Of a stretch of DNA of 64,000 nt, positions 1-9,975 are shown in pieces. The notes under the pieces were generated by a model. That model ran no database searches and was not told where the DNA came from. It was given only the letters and a program-made list of their open reading frames with translations. The stretch's first letter is position 1. Each line of letters opens with the position of its first letter. Origin of the DNA: Symbiodinium microadriaticum (taxonomy: Eukaryota; Sar; Dinophyceae; Suessiales; Symbiodiniaceae); contig LSRX01000052.1 of the NCBI GenBank assembly GCA_001939145.1, positions 730,696 through 794,695 on the forward strand. Direction: 5' to 3'. A program made the position numbers and the translations under genes.

Positions 1-157
1 CCTAAAAGGGACCCTGGTAGAACCCTAAACCCCTAGACCCCTAAAGCCCTAGACCCTAAACCCTAAAAGGGACCCTGGTAGAACCTTGAGGCCCTAGACC
101 CTAAACCCTAAACCCTATCCTAAACCCTAAAAGGGACCCTGGTAGAACCTTGAGGTG
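1..157. repeat. CCCTAAA-type tract with a ~62-bp repeat
   Basis: C-rich-strand telomere-like DNA. A longer unit containing AAAAGGGACCCTGGTAGAAC recurs three times at about 62-bp spacing (near 4, 66 and 128). It lies immediately upstream of the first cysteine-rich exon and is degenerate, so it is interstitial rather than a chromosome end. Confidence 0.85.
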
Positions 158-164
158 CCTTCAG

Positions 165-251
165 TGCACCAACGCGAAGTATCTGAACCCATTGGTTTGG
201 ACGTGCGAAGAGATCTGCCCTGAGGGCTTCCACCCAGAGGGCACAGGCTGG
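165..251 (+). CDS. Cysteine-rich (furin-like) exon
   Basis: A 29-codon open frame after a CTTCAG acceptor. Order of elements: Cys, K-Y-L, then T-C-E-E-I-C-P-E-G-F-H-P-E-G-T-G. The C-x3-C-P-E-G-F pattern is the half-repeat of furin-like / growth-factor-receptor cysteine-rich domains, normally extracellular and disulfide-bonded. CCCTAAA DNA lies upstream and TTTAGGG DNA downstream. The 3' end is uncertain; the frame stays open a further ~8 codons. Confidence 0.6.
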
Positions 252-264
252 AGTTGGGAATGCA

Positions 265-400
265 GGGGCTTAGGGTTTAGGGTTTAAGGGTTTAGGGTTT
301 AAGGGTTTAAGGTTTAGGGTTTAAGGGTTTAGGGGTTTAGGGTTTAGGGTTTAAGGGTTTAGGGTTTAGGGTTTAAGGTTTAGGGTTTAGGGTTTGAGGA
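265..400. repeat. TTTAGGG tract
   Basis: G-rich-strand telomere-like repeat, mostly 7-mers with 8-mer variants (TTTAAGGG), directly downstream of an exon. Confidence 0.9.
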
Positions 401-1783
401 TTAGTTGGGATCCTTGACTTAGTTCTCCAATCCCCAACCTTTAAATTTTTTAGGTTCTTATAACTCAGTAGTAATCTGAAAGTCTATATAGCCTTTTATT
501 TCCCTACCGAAGTAAGTTGATCAGGATTTCCTTTGAGGACTTTTTATAGTGGTGCTAAACCTTGACCTACCATAGCCTACCTTTTTTGGTGGGTTCTTGT
601 TGTGACTCTAAACCCTCAACCCTATAACCCTAAAGCCCTAGACTCTAATTTTGAATTTATGGGGACCCTACAAAAGAGTAGGTTTGGGTAGTTGCAGTCT
701 TGAACAGTTTGGATTGTGCAGTGCTGGGGGGTTGGCTTTCGGGCTTTAGGGTTTAGAGCTTTGGCTTAGGGGGGGTGCAGGATCCTTGTCTTAGTAGCTG
801 AATGAATAGACTTTTAGCTTTTTTGGTTTTTTGGGTTAATATGATTCCTTGTAGAACACTTCTTTTGCTTGTGAACTCAGCAACTAAGGTTTTTGTAAGG
901 TACCTTTTGATGGGGTCCTTTATAATAAGGATCCTACTATTTAGGGTACTATCTTAGGGTCCCCTATTTTCGGAAACCCCCCTTTTTAAAGGTGGGGAGC
1001 TCGAAGGTCCAAACCCTAAACCGATTTTCGGGTTTAGGGAGTTTAGGGTTTAGGGTTTAGGGAGTTTAGGGTTTAGGGTTTAGGGAGTTTGGTATCGGGT
1101 GTGCAGATCGAGGTTTGATTCCTTGAAGGGTTCCGTCTTGAAGCTCTACATTGCCGTTAGGCTTCAAGGTCTTGGGGGGTTTAGGGTATAGGGTTTGAGG
1201 GTTTAGGGTTTAGGGCTTGAAGGTTTTAGGGTTTGAGGGTTTTAGGGTTTAGGGTTATGGTTGCGGGGTTTGATGTTTCGGGTTGATCCTGATTGATCAA
1301 CGGTCTGCCGTTAGTGGGTTAAATGAGTTCCTGCTGGCCTGGAAATCATAAGAGCTTACAGGAATGCATGACACTCCATGTTCGCACAAGTTTAGCCTGA
1401 CCCTGCAAAGCAAATATATTACGAAGCTGCACAATACAATTGATTGAATAGCTAAGTATAGATATCGCCCTGATGCCGAATTTCGGGTTGTATGGCTCAT
1501 CGTTGGGTTTAGATTCTACCATGAATAACAAGCCCTAAGGCGCCGTGTACCGTTTAGAGTAGATACTTTGGCCCTACAGTACGTGATTAGGGACTGCTTT
1601 CGTGCGCCAGTGTAGACAGTATGGGGATCAGGAGAAGGATCCACCCTTTACCCTAAACCCCGTAAGCCTTGAACCCCTAAACTTGGCCCTAAACCGTTCC
1701 CCTAAACCCCTCAACCCTTTAACGAACAAAACAAGGCCCTACCCCCAAAACCCAAAGGACCTAACGCCCTTCTTTGCCAACAG
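401..1783. other. Intron-like stretch with MITE relics and telomere-like tracts
   Basis: No supported exon. It holds a MITE relic at 418-500 beginning TTAGTTCTCCAAT (similar copies at 3,808 and 14,872), a palindromic element at 896-982 also found nested at 44,912-45,010, TTTAGGG tracts at 1,029-1,090 and 1,170-1,260, and CCCTAAA-like DNA at 1,640-1,740. The short frames here, including minus-strand ones near 1,300-1,530, show no family features. Confidence 0.6.
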
Positions 1784-1849
1784 CCCAAGCGAAGGTTTAC
1801 TGCAAGAACAACAAGTACCTCTCCCCTGCAGGACGCTGCATTCGGCCAG
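1784..1849 (+). CDS. Cysteine-rich (furin-like) exon
   Basis: After a CCAACAG acceptor the frame reads V-Y-C-K-N-N-K-Y-L-S-P-A-G-R-C-I. C-x4-Y-L-x5-C is the middle of a furin-like repeat and matches 7,355 and 51,095. C-strand repeat lies upstream and G-strand repeat downstream. Likely extracellular structural unit. Confidence 0.55.
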
Positions 1850-1937
1850 CTTTGGGCTTAAGTTGGGTTTAGGGCGTAGGGTTTAGGGATTGAGGTTCTA
1901 GGGTTGAGAGATAAGGACTCAGGCTTAAGACTTAGGG

Positions 1938-2042
1938 CTTACCTGGACCCCAAAGAACTTGCCCTTTTTAGGGTTCCTTAGTATGATTTCCTTATATAAG
2001 TCCTTAAAAAGGTAGGTTTTTCAGGGTCCAGGTAGAGGTTAA
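1938..2042. mobile_element. MITE family B (CCTGGACCCCAAAGAAC ends)
   Basis: About 105 bp with terminal inverted repeats ACCTGGACCCCAAAGAAC and its complement near 2,040 (AGGGTCCAGGT). Other copies: 8,194-8,315 (degenerate), 46,351-46,441 (nested), 52,210, 56,309, 56,727 and 56,971. No ORF, so it would be non-autonomous. Confidence 0.8.
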
Positions 2043-2134
2043 GATTTAGAGTTTTTCGGATTGGGGATTTAGGTTGAAGGTTAATGGCTTACCCGAACTC
2101 TATAGAAACCTTCCCATTTCGGGATCCCCATTCC

Positions 2135-2243
2135 CCTAAGGGTCCATGTACCCAAATAGTATATACTTTGGCCTTAAAGTAGTCCCTATATGGGTACTTT
2201 GGGGCCAAAGTATACACTATTTGGGTACATGGATCCTTAGGGT
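2135..2243. mobile_element. MITE family A (AAGGGTCCATGTACCCAAAT ends)
   Basis: Near-perfect ~109-bp palindrome with arms CCCTAAGGGTCCATGTACCC and its complement and a TATACTTTGGCC core. Related copies: 34,592, 44,826 (diverged, hosting a nested element), 47,586, 48,575, 50,754, 51,198 and 61,965. At 51,201 it can be spliced in frame. Confidence 0.85.
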
Positions 2244-2310
2244 TCTGGATTCCTTATATACGTCCATAAATCTGTAGGTTATTCGGGATTAAGGTAGCAG
2301 ATGACTTTAG

Positions 2311-2362
2311 TATAAGCCGCATAACCGCCTGTGCACCCAAATGCAGCCGCGTTGGGAACTGA
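2311..2362 (+). CDS. Possible cysteine-rich exon
   Basis: Short open frame after TTTAG with T-A-C-A-P-K-C-S-R, closed by TGA at 2,360. The C-x3-C spacing fits the cysteine-rich series, but the stretch is short and lacks the other hallmarks. Confidence 0.25.
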
Positions 2363-2673
2363 CAGGCCGTTGCAAGATGATGATTTAGGGTTTAGGGTTC
2401 TGGGTTATGGCTTCCACTACTGGTTTCATGGCCATCTTCACTGTCCTGAACGGTTGTCTTCCTACGAGTGATTGGAGTCTGCACAACTGAAGAAGAACAG
2501 AGCTGGGAAAGCAAGCATGCAGACAAAGGTGGCCGCCACTGTATGTGAACACTCCTACACCCCGAGCCCTAAACCTAGATCGGCTTTTAAATGTTCGTTA
2601 GCGGCGTGACATCAAGTAGCCGAGTGTCCAACCCAGTACTTTTGGGAAACTGGTGGACAATCTCACTTGAGCA

Positions 2674-2829
2674 GCCATTGATCATCGCGCAGATGAGCTG
2701 GAGTCTCAGATCCTCAAGAACTTCGGCTTGTGGGCATACCCAATCAAGGATGGAAACCTGAGCCACCTGCGTCATGTGCTTGCGGACATTCCCCAACCGA
2801 TGGTGGTGTCCACCTCTGCTGCATTGTAG
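2674..2829 (+). CDS. Non-cysteine coding exon, unknown protein
   Basis: Fifty-one open codons with a balanced, protein-like composition: an acidic helix (A-D-E-L-E-S-Q-I-L-K-N-F), then W-A-Y-P-I-K-D-G-N-L-S-H-L-R-H-V-L, ending at TAG 2,827. I do not recognise the family. A donor may lie before the stop. A 69-residue minus-strand frame over the same DNA looks like its shadow. Confidence 0.5.
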   Translation, partial: AIDHRADELESQILKNFGLWAYPIKDGNLSHLRHVLADIPQPMVVSTSAAL

Positions 2830-2853
2830 CCATTTTTAGCACCAGGTCTTCAG

Positions 2854-2925
2854 CAGCACAACGTGCTGGCGGCATCCAAGAGCGAAGGTTCAATCATGGG
2901 CACAGCTGTCTCAGGGGCATTGTTA
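2854..2925 (+). CDS. Coding exon with GTAAGT donor
   Basis: Open frame H-N-V-L-A-A-S-K-S-E-G-S-I-M-G-T-A-V-S, followed directly by GTAAGT at 2,926, a consensus 5' splice site. The acceptor is GTCTTCAG. Probably the same gene as the exon 25 nt upstream, which would need a very short intron. Family unknown. Confidence 0.5.
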
Positions 2926-3065
2926 GTAAGTTCGCAAGATTGTAGCGATTGCAGAATAAGAAGGGTTTTTCATTGTTGCTCACACTGGGAGGTATCCTTC
3001 CTGTTTGGTGATATACCGGTTCCGAATGCCATGTCAACGGATAAGGCGTTTACACCCTACCCACA

Positions 3066-3140
3066 GGCTCCTTAGTAGTTCCCAAAATACTTAGGATCCG
3101 AGAAAGTAATCCCAAAAAAGGAACTACTAAGGAGCCTCTG
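3066..3140. mobile_element. Small palindromic element (GGCTCCTTAGTAGTTCC arms)
   Basis: Inverted repeat of about 22 bp per arm (3,068-3,087 against 3,119-3,139) around a ~30-bp core. Seen once. Longer frames at 3,144-3,444 show no recognisable features; I see nothing convincing there. Confidence 0.6.
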
Positions 3141-3429
3141 GGTATGAACCCTAAACAAGGGAATATGGTGGAGACCCTGAACGATAGGCTTAGTGGTTGG
3201 GGCCCCTTTGTTCCAGAAATCCTTGCATGGAAACTTCAAATCTACTCAGTATCCCAGACTGATAGCACCCGAGCCACTGGAGGATCTGAGAAGGAGGCCA
3301 ATGAATGGAAGCAATGCAGTACCACCATGTACTACCCCATATGACGGTCACGGTAGGATACCTGCTTGGGGGTTACACTTTGCAGATCCTCGCAAGACTT
3401 GCAAGGGCCTAAACTTGACCGAAGCCCTA

Positions 3430-3730
3430 AACCCTAAACCCTAAACCTAAACCGGGAGAAAGGGCCATCATGCTTAAAAAAAACCTAAACCGTAAACCCT
3501 GTAAACGCGAAACCCCAAAAAACCCTACAAAGGCTGAGTCTGAAAAAGCCTGAACCCTTGTTCAGACCCGTTCTCTCTCAGCTCCCTCCTCCCAGCCCCG
3601 CTCCTCTTCAGCGTTCAGGATTTGGAGTGTAGGACTTGCTCCCTAAACCCTAAACCGTTTAACCCTAAACCCTAAGCCCTAAACCCTAAGCCCTAAACCC
3701 TAAGCCCTAAACCGTGCCTAAACCCTCAAC
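3430..3730. repeat. CCCTAAA tracts with pyrimidine-rich DNA
   Basis: C-strand telomere-like repeats at 3,430-3,500 and 3,640-3,730, separated by a CT-rich stretch. They lie upstream of the exon at 3,909. A TTAGTTCTCCAAT relic follows at 3,808-3,890. Confidence 0.85.
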
Positions 3731-3908
3731 CCCTCGACCTCCGTTACTCGAAGTTTTCTAGATTCTAGCTAGAAGGCCCGTCTCGCAAGCCCGATCCAAC
3801 GAACTGAACCTTAGTTCTCCAATACCAAACGTTTAAACTTTTCGGGTTCTTATAACTTAGTAGTAATCTGAAAGTAAGAAGCTTAAATATGAGGGTGAAT
3901 CACTGAAG

Positions 3909-3998
3909 ACTAACCACACCGACAACTCGCTCGGAGGAGCTTGCGGCTTTGGCTGCCCGCCGGGCTATCAAACCCACGGTGACGACGTCACAGGCAGG
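3909..3998 (+). CDS. Cysteine-rich (furin-like) exon
   Basis: Open frame with possible N-glycosylation sites (N-H-T, N-S-L is not one) followed by G-A-C-G-F-G-C-P-P-G-Y-Q-T-H-G. C-x3-C-P-x-G-Y is the end of a furin-like repeat. G-strand repeats (3,995-4,085) begin right after it. Confidence 0.6.
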
Positions 3999-4258
3999 AT
4001 TTAGGGTTTAATTCTAGAGTTTAAGGTTCAATTAGGGTTTGGGTTTTGGGCTTTAGGGTTCAGAGGTTTAATTTGGGGTTTAGGTTGCAAGTGCACGGAA
4101 ACAGCCAGGAGAGCCCGAAAGCAAGGATGAACAATGGGCCGTGAGCCAGAAATCTCAGCGCAGCCCCGCGCAGCATCCTACCCCAAACCCTAAACCCCGC
4201 ATGAAGCCTTCTAAGTCCTTGTAAAACCCGCTCGAGCCTGGTAAACATCCTCATGCAG

Positions 4259-4344
4259 GTCGCACTTGTTGGCCGTGCCCTCCACGCTGCCGCACCTGCA
4301 CAGATTGGTACACCTGCGACGTCTGCGAGACAGGCCGGAAGCCC
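4259..4344 (+). CDS. Cysteine-rich (furin-like) exon with six cysteines
   Basis: After a CATGCAG acceptor: T-C-W-P-C-P-P-R-C-R-T-C-T-D-W-Y-T-C-D-V-C. The C-x2-C-x3-C-x2-C-x5-C-x2-C spacing is a textbook furin-like core, the strongest single match in the window. C-strand repeats lie on both sides, an exception to the usual polarity. Confidence 0.7.
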
Positions 4345-5569
4345 TAACCCCTAAACTGCCTAAAAAGGGCCATTACACTTAAAACAAATGCCTAAACTCT
4401 GAAGGTTATCATAGGGCTCCTAAGATTTGCAGATGTGTAGGCCTTTCGGTTAAGTAGTTCCCAGGATTTCTAGGGCTCCCAGGATTTACGGTTGAGGACG
4501 CTTTATCATCTTGAGGGAGGTTTAGGGTTTAGGGTTTAGGGTTTAGTCGTTTTGCTTTCTAGGGATCTCTGGCAGATGTCCAAACTAGGCTTGAACCACT
4601 CAAAACCCCCAACACCAAATTTAAAAACGTTATTCTGAAAGCCTCAACCCGTGCCTGTCATCCGAAACCCTAAACCCACAAGCCCTCCTCACCTGAAACC
4701 GGAATGTCAGAAAGTAGGGGGCTTACATAAACCGACCTTAGATAATAGTTGAATCCTTGGCTACAGGGATGCCTGAATTAGATACTGCAGCCTGATTTGG
4801 GGAAACCTGCACATCACGGAATGAACAGGTGCGTACCTTCTGCCAAACCGCACTTGCCTTGAAGTCTGCGATCATGGCAGCCAAGTGGCATCTGGGGGTA
4901 CGAGTTGGAGGGGGGGGGGGTTGTTCTGAAGTTAATGTTCAATGGGGCAGGTGTCTGTAAAATTTCCAAAAAATCACGTCTAGTTAATTTTGATGTTGTT
5001 CTCCGATACCCGTACAACCCTAGAACTATAGACCTTTTAGGTTCTTGTAGTTAATCTCTTCTGTAGATCTTCAGTAGTTTAATGTGAAGTAGGGTATGCG
5101 ATATGCGCCCACGTATAACTAGAGTTTAGGGGTATGTTCGCCTTCTATGCATACGGGATTCTATATACCAGCATGCCGGGTTTGGTTTTCAGTGTTTGGG
5201 ATGAGCTACGGTTTAGGGTTTAGGGTTTCCTAAGCCCTAAACCTTAAACCCTAAGCATAATTAGGCGCAGTGTATGTATTTTGCAAAGGCGGTATTGTTT
5301 TCGCATCCCGTGAGAGGTCCAGGTAGATCCACATAATATAGAGGCCTAAATAATTACCAATAGCACTTTGGGGGGTTCCTTATTCTAACCATAGTATAAT
5401 ATGCCCCCGAACCTTATTCTAATTATTAAGGCCCCTACTTGGATCATTCATGAATGACTGCCCCGGACTAAGACGATCCTGCCTTAGGAACCAGTTGCGC
5501 GTTCATGCAAGGATGGTGGTTCGATAATCTGAACCCCTAACCCCTAAACCCCTAAACCCCCCACATCCC
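4345..5569. other. Intron-like stretch
   Basis: TTTAGGG at 4,515-4,545 and 5,208-5,228, CCCTAAA at 4,660, 5,232 and 5,530-5,570, and a G homopolymer at 4,911-4,920. No supported exon; a minus-strand frame at 4,814-5,017 has no family features. Confidence 0.5.
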
Positions 5570-5638
5570 ACTGAGATGGTAGCTTCAGGAACTGAGAAAC
5601 CTGAGGATGGGACCATAAGCAGGTTTCTCGTTTACTAA
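5570..5638 (+). CDS. Short coding exon, unknown protein
   Basis: Open frame T-E-M-V-A-S-G-T-E-K-P-E-D-G-T-I-S to TAA at 5,636, placed exactly between CCCTAAA (ends 5,560) and TTTAGGG (starts 5,652). The placement and composition support an exon; no family recognised. Confidence 0.35.
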   Translation, partial: TEMVASGTEKPEDGTISRFLVY

Positions 5639-5714
5639 GAAGCGCAAAACGGATTTAGGGTTTAGAGTTTAAGGAGTGCGCAAATCGAAGTGTCCATTTC
5701 TCTTGCTGACTTTC

Positions 5715-5728
5715 TTTGCTTGTCTCTA

Positions 5729-5781
<53 letters not shown>

Positions 5782-5785
5782 CTCG
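5715..5785. repeat. CT microsatellite
   Basis: Imperfect (CT)n tract, creating Leu/Ser-rich frames that are not protein. Confidence 0.95.
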
Positions 5786-5983
5786 CACGCTCTTTCTTTT
5801 CAAAGTCGAAGCCCTGCATCTAAACCTGCAGCTCTGCAGAGCCTTACGGTATTACAGCCGTCTGCTACGCCGGAGCGCTTCCAGCCCTGTGTTGCTGAGG
5901 CTACTTCCGCGATGACAGCGGGGCGATGGCAGTCCTTCTGCCGCCATGGTTTAGGTGCCCTAAACCCTAAACCCCAAACCCTT

Positions 5984-6200
5984 CGAAGGAACCCTTAAAG
6001 GAACCCGTACATGAGGCCCATAAAGGAACCCTAAAAAAGGAATCCACGGAACCCTAAAAAGAAAGCCAAGGAACCCTCAAAGGAATCCTTAACGGAACCC
6101 ATTTAAGGGTTCCTGAAAGGCTTCTAGGGTTCCGGGGGTAGGGTCTAGGGTTTTTGTCAGGGTTTTCTTAGAGGGTTCCATACGTGTTCCTTTAAAGGGC
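5984..6200. repeat. AAAGGAACCCT iterations with inverted copies
   Basis: About eight loose repeats of AAAGGAACCCT, then TTAAGGGTTCCT in the opposite sense, so the segment can fold back. Related to the CCCTAAA tracts but a distinct unit. Confidence 0.7.
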
Positions 6201-6355
6201 ATTCTAGGGGTTCCGAGGGTATGTTAGAGCTTTAAAGGGCAAAGGACGGCTCCGTTGAGGAATGGTGAGGTGAGATTTCTGTCCACGGACGACGCGTGTG
6301 TCTAGCGTGAGGACTATTCGTTAGTCTGATACAAAAACTCGCACTCTGTGGCATG

Positions 6356-6409
6356 ATGTTGTCGTTGTTGTCGTTGTTGTTGTTGTTGTTGTTGTTGTCG
6401 TTGTTGTCG

Positions 6410-6445
<36 letters not shown>
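6356..6445. repeat. GTT/GTC microsatellite
   Basis: (GTT)n interrupted by GTC units. Confidence 0.95.
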
Positions 6446-6549
6446 GCTAGAGTCCTTTCCCGGCCATAAGAGGACTATCGAAAACAGGGAATAGCAAGCC
6501 TTTCAGGAACCATGCGGAGGCCTTGGGGGTACGAGAGAGTCGAGCGGCA

Positions 6550-6700
6550 AACTAACCCTAAACCCTAAACCCCTAAACCCTAAAACCTAAACCCTAAACC
6601 CTATACCCTAAACCCTAAACCTTAACCCTAAACCCTAAATCCTAAACCCTAAACCCTAAACCCCAAAAACCCCTAAACCCTAAACCCTCAACCCCTAACC
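6550..6700. repeat. CCCTAAA tract
   Basis: About 20 C-strand units with single-base variants, upstream of the exon at 6,755. Confidence 0.9.
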
Positions 6701-6754
6701 TTATCCCAACTCTGAGTTGCTTCCCCAAGGGACTCCACACCTCCCATCACCTAA

Positions 6755-6841
6755 ACCCATGTCTCTTCCTGCCGCACCAAGGAAACCGGAGGCGTGTGCA
6801 CGGAGTGCTATGAGACCTGCAGACGCTTGGAGAGCTTTAAG
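6755..6841 (+). CDS. Cysteine-rich (furin-like) exon
   Basis: Frame S-C-R-T-K-E-T-G-G-V-C-T-E-C-Y-E-T-C-R-R. C-x2-C-x3-C is the first half of a furin-like repeat. C-strand repeat upstream, G-strand repeat right after. Longer frames in other phases (6,717-7,183) look like shadows. Confidence 0.6.
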
Positions 6842-7354
6842 GTTTAGTAGTTCGTATTCATGCGGTTTAGAGGACGTAAGGTTTAGAGTGTTGTTGTCAG
6901 GATTATGCATGTCTGTGTGTATGTGGTCAAAGTACTTTGTGTGGATGTTCTACTTACTACGGCTGTCGTTGTGGTCTGCGTCCCTCAACGCCGAAACTTG
7001 GGATGTCACCATCGGATTGAAAATTCTCGGCGGCTGGGTGAATTGCTGGTGTTTCAATCATTCCCTGATGTGAGGTCGAGCATATGCATGCATTCCCCTC
7101 ATGAGGCTGTTTTGAGGGGAGTATCGGCCAAAATGCTTTCAGTGCTGCTGCCGCTCATGTTGTTCCCCAGCCCTCAAGCCTAAGACCTATACAACCTCCT
7201 AGACCCCCCAACTGCCCTCTATTACACCCCAAATACCCACTATTAAGGACCATAAGGGCTCTATTAAGGGGCCATTGGGGGGTCCTGGCTATGCCCTAAA
7301 ACCCTGAGGCCTTAGCCCCTAAAACCATAGCCTCGAAGCTGTAACCCCGCCGAG

Positions 7355-7455
7355 GCAAGTGCACAGGCCGCGCTACTTGCCAAGAGTGCCAGCAGTCGAC
7401 ATACCTCTCCCGTCTGGATCACATGTGCGCGGCCCTTAGTCTGTGCTCCTCTTGA
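7355..7455 (+). CDS. Cysteine-rich (furin-like) exon
   Basis: Frame K-C-T-G-R-A-T-C-Q-E-C-Q-Q-S-T-Y-L then M-C-A-A-L-S-L-C, ending at TGA 7,453 unless a donor precedes it. C-x5-C-x2-C-x4-Y-L-x6-C matches the repeat middle. An ATTAAGGGGC-containing palindrome-like stretch (7,195-7,290) lies upstream. Confidence 0.6.
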
Positions 7456-7729
7456 GCAGATTTTTTCAATGTTGGAAGGCGCAAAAGCAGTACTTTAAAA
7501 GCCCCTCCACGAACAGCCTACTATTTTGTTCCTTTAAATTGTGTAAAGAGGGTCTAGGGGTGTAAGGCCTTCGGGTATTCAAAAACACAGGATGTCCTTG
7601 GATTTATGGTTGAGCGTTGAGAATGTCCCTTGTTCTTTTTTGTAAGGAGGGGCTGGGGGTGTTGGGCTTCCTGACAGGATGCTTCAGGAGTTTCTCTGTT
7701 TAGAGTTTGTTGTGACTTAGCTTCGGTTT

Positions 7730-8125
7730 AGGGGTAAAGGACTGGGCTTTGGGGTCTGGGGTTTTGGGTTTAGGGTTTGCGGTTTAGGGTTCAGGTTTTG
7801 GGTTTTAGGGCTTTAGGGTTTGAGGCTTTTGGGTTTAGGGTTTTTGCATCGATTCAACGAGGTTCCTCGATTTGGTGGCTCTCCTCCTAAACGCTGAAAG
7901 CTACGAGAGTCGCCATTGTAGTGCTGTTTTTGGTTCAACCCATCTGATATGTAGTGTTGGGTTTAGGGTTCAGGGTTGACGGTTTAAGGGTTTAGGGTTT
8001 AGGGATCTGATATGTAGGGTATTATGAGCTCTTGTCGTAAACCCTCAACCCTCAACCCTGAACCCTGAACCCTAAACTCTAAAAATCCCTAAAAACCCTA
8101 TCAACCCTAAACCCTAAACCCTAAC
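7730..8125. repeat. TTTAGGG then CCCTAAA tracts
   Basis: G-strand units at 7,730-7,850 and 7,955-8,010, then C-strand units at 8,040-8,125, consistent with the two ends of one intron. The 7,456-7,729 stretch shows nothing I can support. Confidence 0.85.
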
Positions 8126-8193
8126 ATTGCTTCGATGTTCGGGTCTTGGCGACTTCCTCTTTCGCAGCTATGTTGCTGTCGACCCTAAGCCTT

Positions 8194-8315
8194 ACCTCGA
8201 CCCCAAAGAACCTACCTTTTAAAAGACTTATAGAAAAAGGAAATCATAGTAGGGAACCCCAAAAACGCCTAGACCCCAAAGAACCCACACTTTTACAAGG
8301 AAATCATAGTAAGGG
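8194..8315. mobile_element. Two degenerate family B MITE copies
   Basis: CTCGACCCCAAAGAACCTACC at 8,196 and CTAGACCCCAAAGAACCCAC at 8,270, each with a GGAAATCATAGTA core. Confidence 0.65.
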
Positions 8316-8321
8316 GCGCAG

Positions 8322-8480
8322 GCCCCTGCTACTCCTCGAAAGGCGGGCCCGAAGGGTGCCGGAGGGCGCTGGTCCGAGCCAGCAGACCACTACTTTGTTG
8401 CCCATCTCTTCGGAGAGGAAGTTCAAAAAGACTTCGGTGATGCTCCAGCTTGTGCGTTTAGAGGTTGTTTGGGTTCATAG
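8322..8480 (+). CDS. Coding exon, unknown protein
   Basis: Fifty-two codons after a GGCGCAG acceptor: basic start (T-P-R-K-A-G-P-K-G), then D-H-Y-F-V-A-H-L-F-G-E-E-V-Q-K-D-F-G. Strong protein-like composition; TAG at 8,478. The overlapping frame at 8,146-8,502 reads through the MITE copies and is less likely. Family not recognised. Confidence 0.5.
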   Translation, partial: APATPRKAGPKGAGGRWSEPADHYFVAHLFGEEVQKDFGDAPACAFRGCLGS

Positions 8481-8759
8481 GGTGCAGAAGGAAACCGACT
8501 AGCAACTTGACGTGTAGGTGTTGTTTACACTTGTTTATCTATGTCTTTGTTTCCGAAAACACCCTCTTATAGAAGTACCGTCGGTTCTAGAACCTTCATA
8601 ACAGGACCTTGCCTATAGTACTTTTACAGTAGTTACTCAACCCTACCAGAACCCTAAACGCTATAAGCTTTAAACCGCAAAGACTTTGACGTGGCGAGGT
8701 GCAGTGGCAAGAACAACACTGAGAGCATGTAGTTGTATCCCGCGTTCCGCACAACATCA

Positions 8760-9044
8760 ATGGAGTCTCAGGAAGCGCAGACCTTGCGGAAGTATGCCAG
8801 GCAGTTTCCGTGGCTGAAGCTAGTCCCGCAAGAGGATGGCTCCGAACTGTTAGGCTGCAAAACATGTATGGACGATCTCACGATCGCCCCTCCGGGGCAA
8901 AACCAGCCACATCCTGCGAGTCACTTCAATATCTTGCAGATTCCGGATGCTGAGGAAGATGTGCACAGAGTGGCAACGAGAGGTCACCTTCATGAGCTCC
9001 AGCCAGCAAGTTGTCCTGTCGAATGCGGTGGGCAACCAAGCTGA
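8760..9044 (+). CDS. Small protein or exon with CxxC motif
   Basis: ATG-started 94-codon frame. The first ~42 residues look convincing: L-R-K-Y-A-R-Q-F-P-W-L-K-L, then L-L-G-C-K-T-C-M-D-D-L. Position and spacing resemble the start of a zinc-binding module, but the second cysteine pair or histidines are not obvious. The Q/P/H-rich remainder may run past a donor. Confidence 0.4.
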   Translation: MESQEAQTLRKYARQFPWLKLVPQEDGSELLGCKTCMDDLTIAPPGQNQPHPASHFNILQIPDAEEDVHRVATRGHLHELQPASCPVECGGQPS

Positions 9045-9179
9045 ACCCTAAAAAGGGAGGTTCTTAAGGGTAAACCCTGAACTATTGGGTTTCTGGGTGC
9101 CGAGAGGAACCAGTCGGAGAGAAGCAGCCGGGTTTGTGGTGTTTCGTCTTTGGGGGATGGAGGCTATTCGGATTAGGGG

Positions 9180-9475
9180 CTTTAGTGTTTAGTCTTTGAG
9201 GGTCTAGGGCTTTGTGGGATAAGGGTTTCAGGGTTTAGGGATTTCATTTATTCGAGTTTAGGGCTTAGGTTTTTAGCATTTCAAGGCAGTCGGTTACATC
9301 CGATCACCCGCTCTACCTTACACTTACACGTATGGGGCCATAGCCTACTACAATCGTGGTTGGTGTCGAGTCCCCACGTCCTATCAAAAACCCAATCCTG
9401 AAACCGTGGAAACCCTACACCGTACACCCTTCAAAAAAAAAAAAACCTAAACCCTAAACCCTGAACCGTGGCGGC
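9180..9475. repeat. TTTAGGG then CCCTAAA tracts
   Basis: G-strand variants at 9,180-9,260 and C-strand variants with an A homopolymer at 9,380-9,475; no exon seen between. Confidence 0.75.
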
Positions 9476-9477
9476 AG

Positions 9478-9533
9478 GTCGAGCTACTTGCGAAGATGGC
9501 TGCTCGGCCATGGAGTGGAGTGGGACGAAACCC
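9478..9533 (+). CDS. Probable cysteine-rich exon
   Basis: After GGCGGCAG: R-A-T-C-E-D-G-C-S-A-M-E-W-S-G-T-K. C-x3-C occurs without the G-F/Y ending. Flanked exactly by C-strand and G-strand repeats. Confidence 0.4.
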
Positions 9534-9859
9534 CGGGTTTCCAGTGGGTTTAGGACTTAGGGTATAGGGGTTTAGGGTTTAGGGGCTTAGGGGTTTAGGG
9601 TTTAGAGTTTAGGCGTGCTGGGTTTAGACTCTAAGCAAAAACTGGTTGGGGTCTACTGTTTCGGGGCTGGTTCACCTAGCCTGCTTGAAGGGTTAATGGG
9701 TAGTCATTAAGTAGCATAAGTTCTTGGTGTGGGATTGTTGTAAAGGTCCTGCTGTCCTGCTCCTGCTCAAGGGTGTTTAATATTTGTTATTTGGTCTGTT
9801 TGTAGGATGTTTGTGGAGGTGTTCAAGGTTTTCCGGCTGTAGAATTTAGAAGGGCCTAT

Positions 9860-9975
9860 ATGGGTTGTTCTCTAAATGAGAGTCCTTTTTGGTGGTTCTT
9901 TTTATAAGGGTGGTGTATGATTATATTTGGGATCTAAAAGGGAACCCTACTTTAGAGAACTAACCACATAAGGTG
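9860..9975. mobile_element. MITE family H (GTTCTCTAAAT ends)
   Basis: Palindromic element with arms GGGTTGTTCTCTAAATGAG and TTTAGAGAACTAACCACAT. Related: 15,257-15,365, 16,312-16,402, 45,768-45,890, 45,958-46,035. Confidence 0.75.

Noticed and set aside
1..157. A chromosome end (telomere) at the left edge
   Set aside because: Units are degenerate and mixed with a ~62-bp repeat, and similar tracts occur all over the window in both orientations.
2823..2845. A second DinoSL relic (TTGTAGCCATTTTTAGCAC)
   Set aside because: Only about 11 consecutive bases agree with the SL and the end does not match; probably chance.
5676..5998. Ser/Leu-rich protein
   Set aside because: Created by the CT microsatellite.
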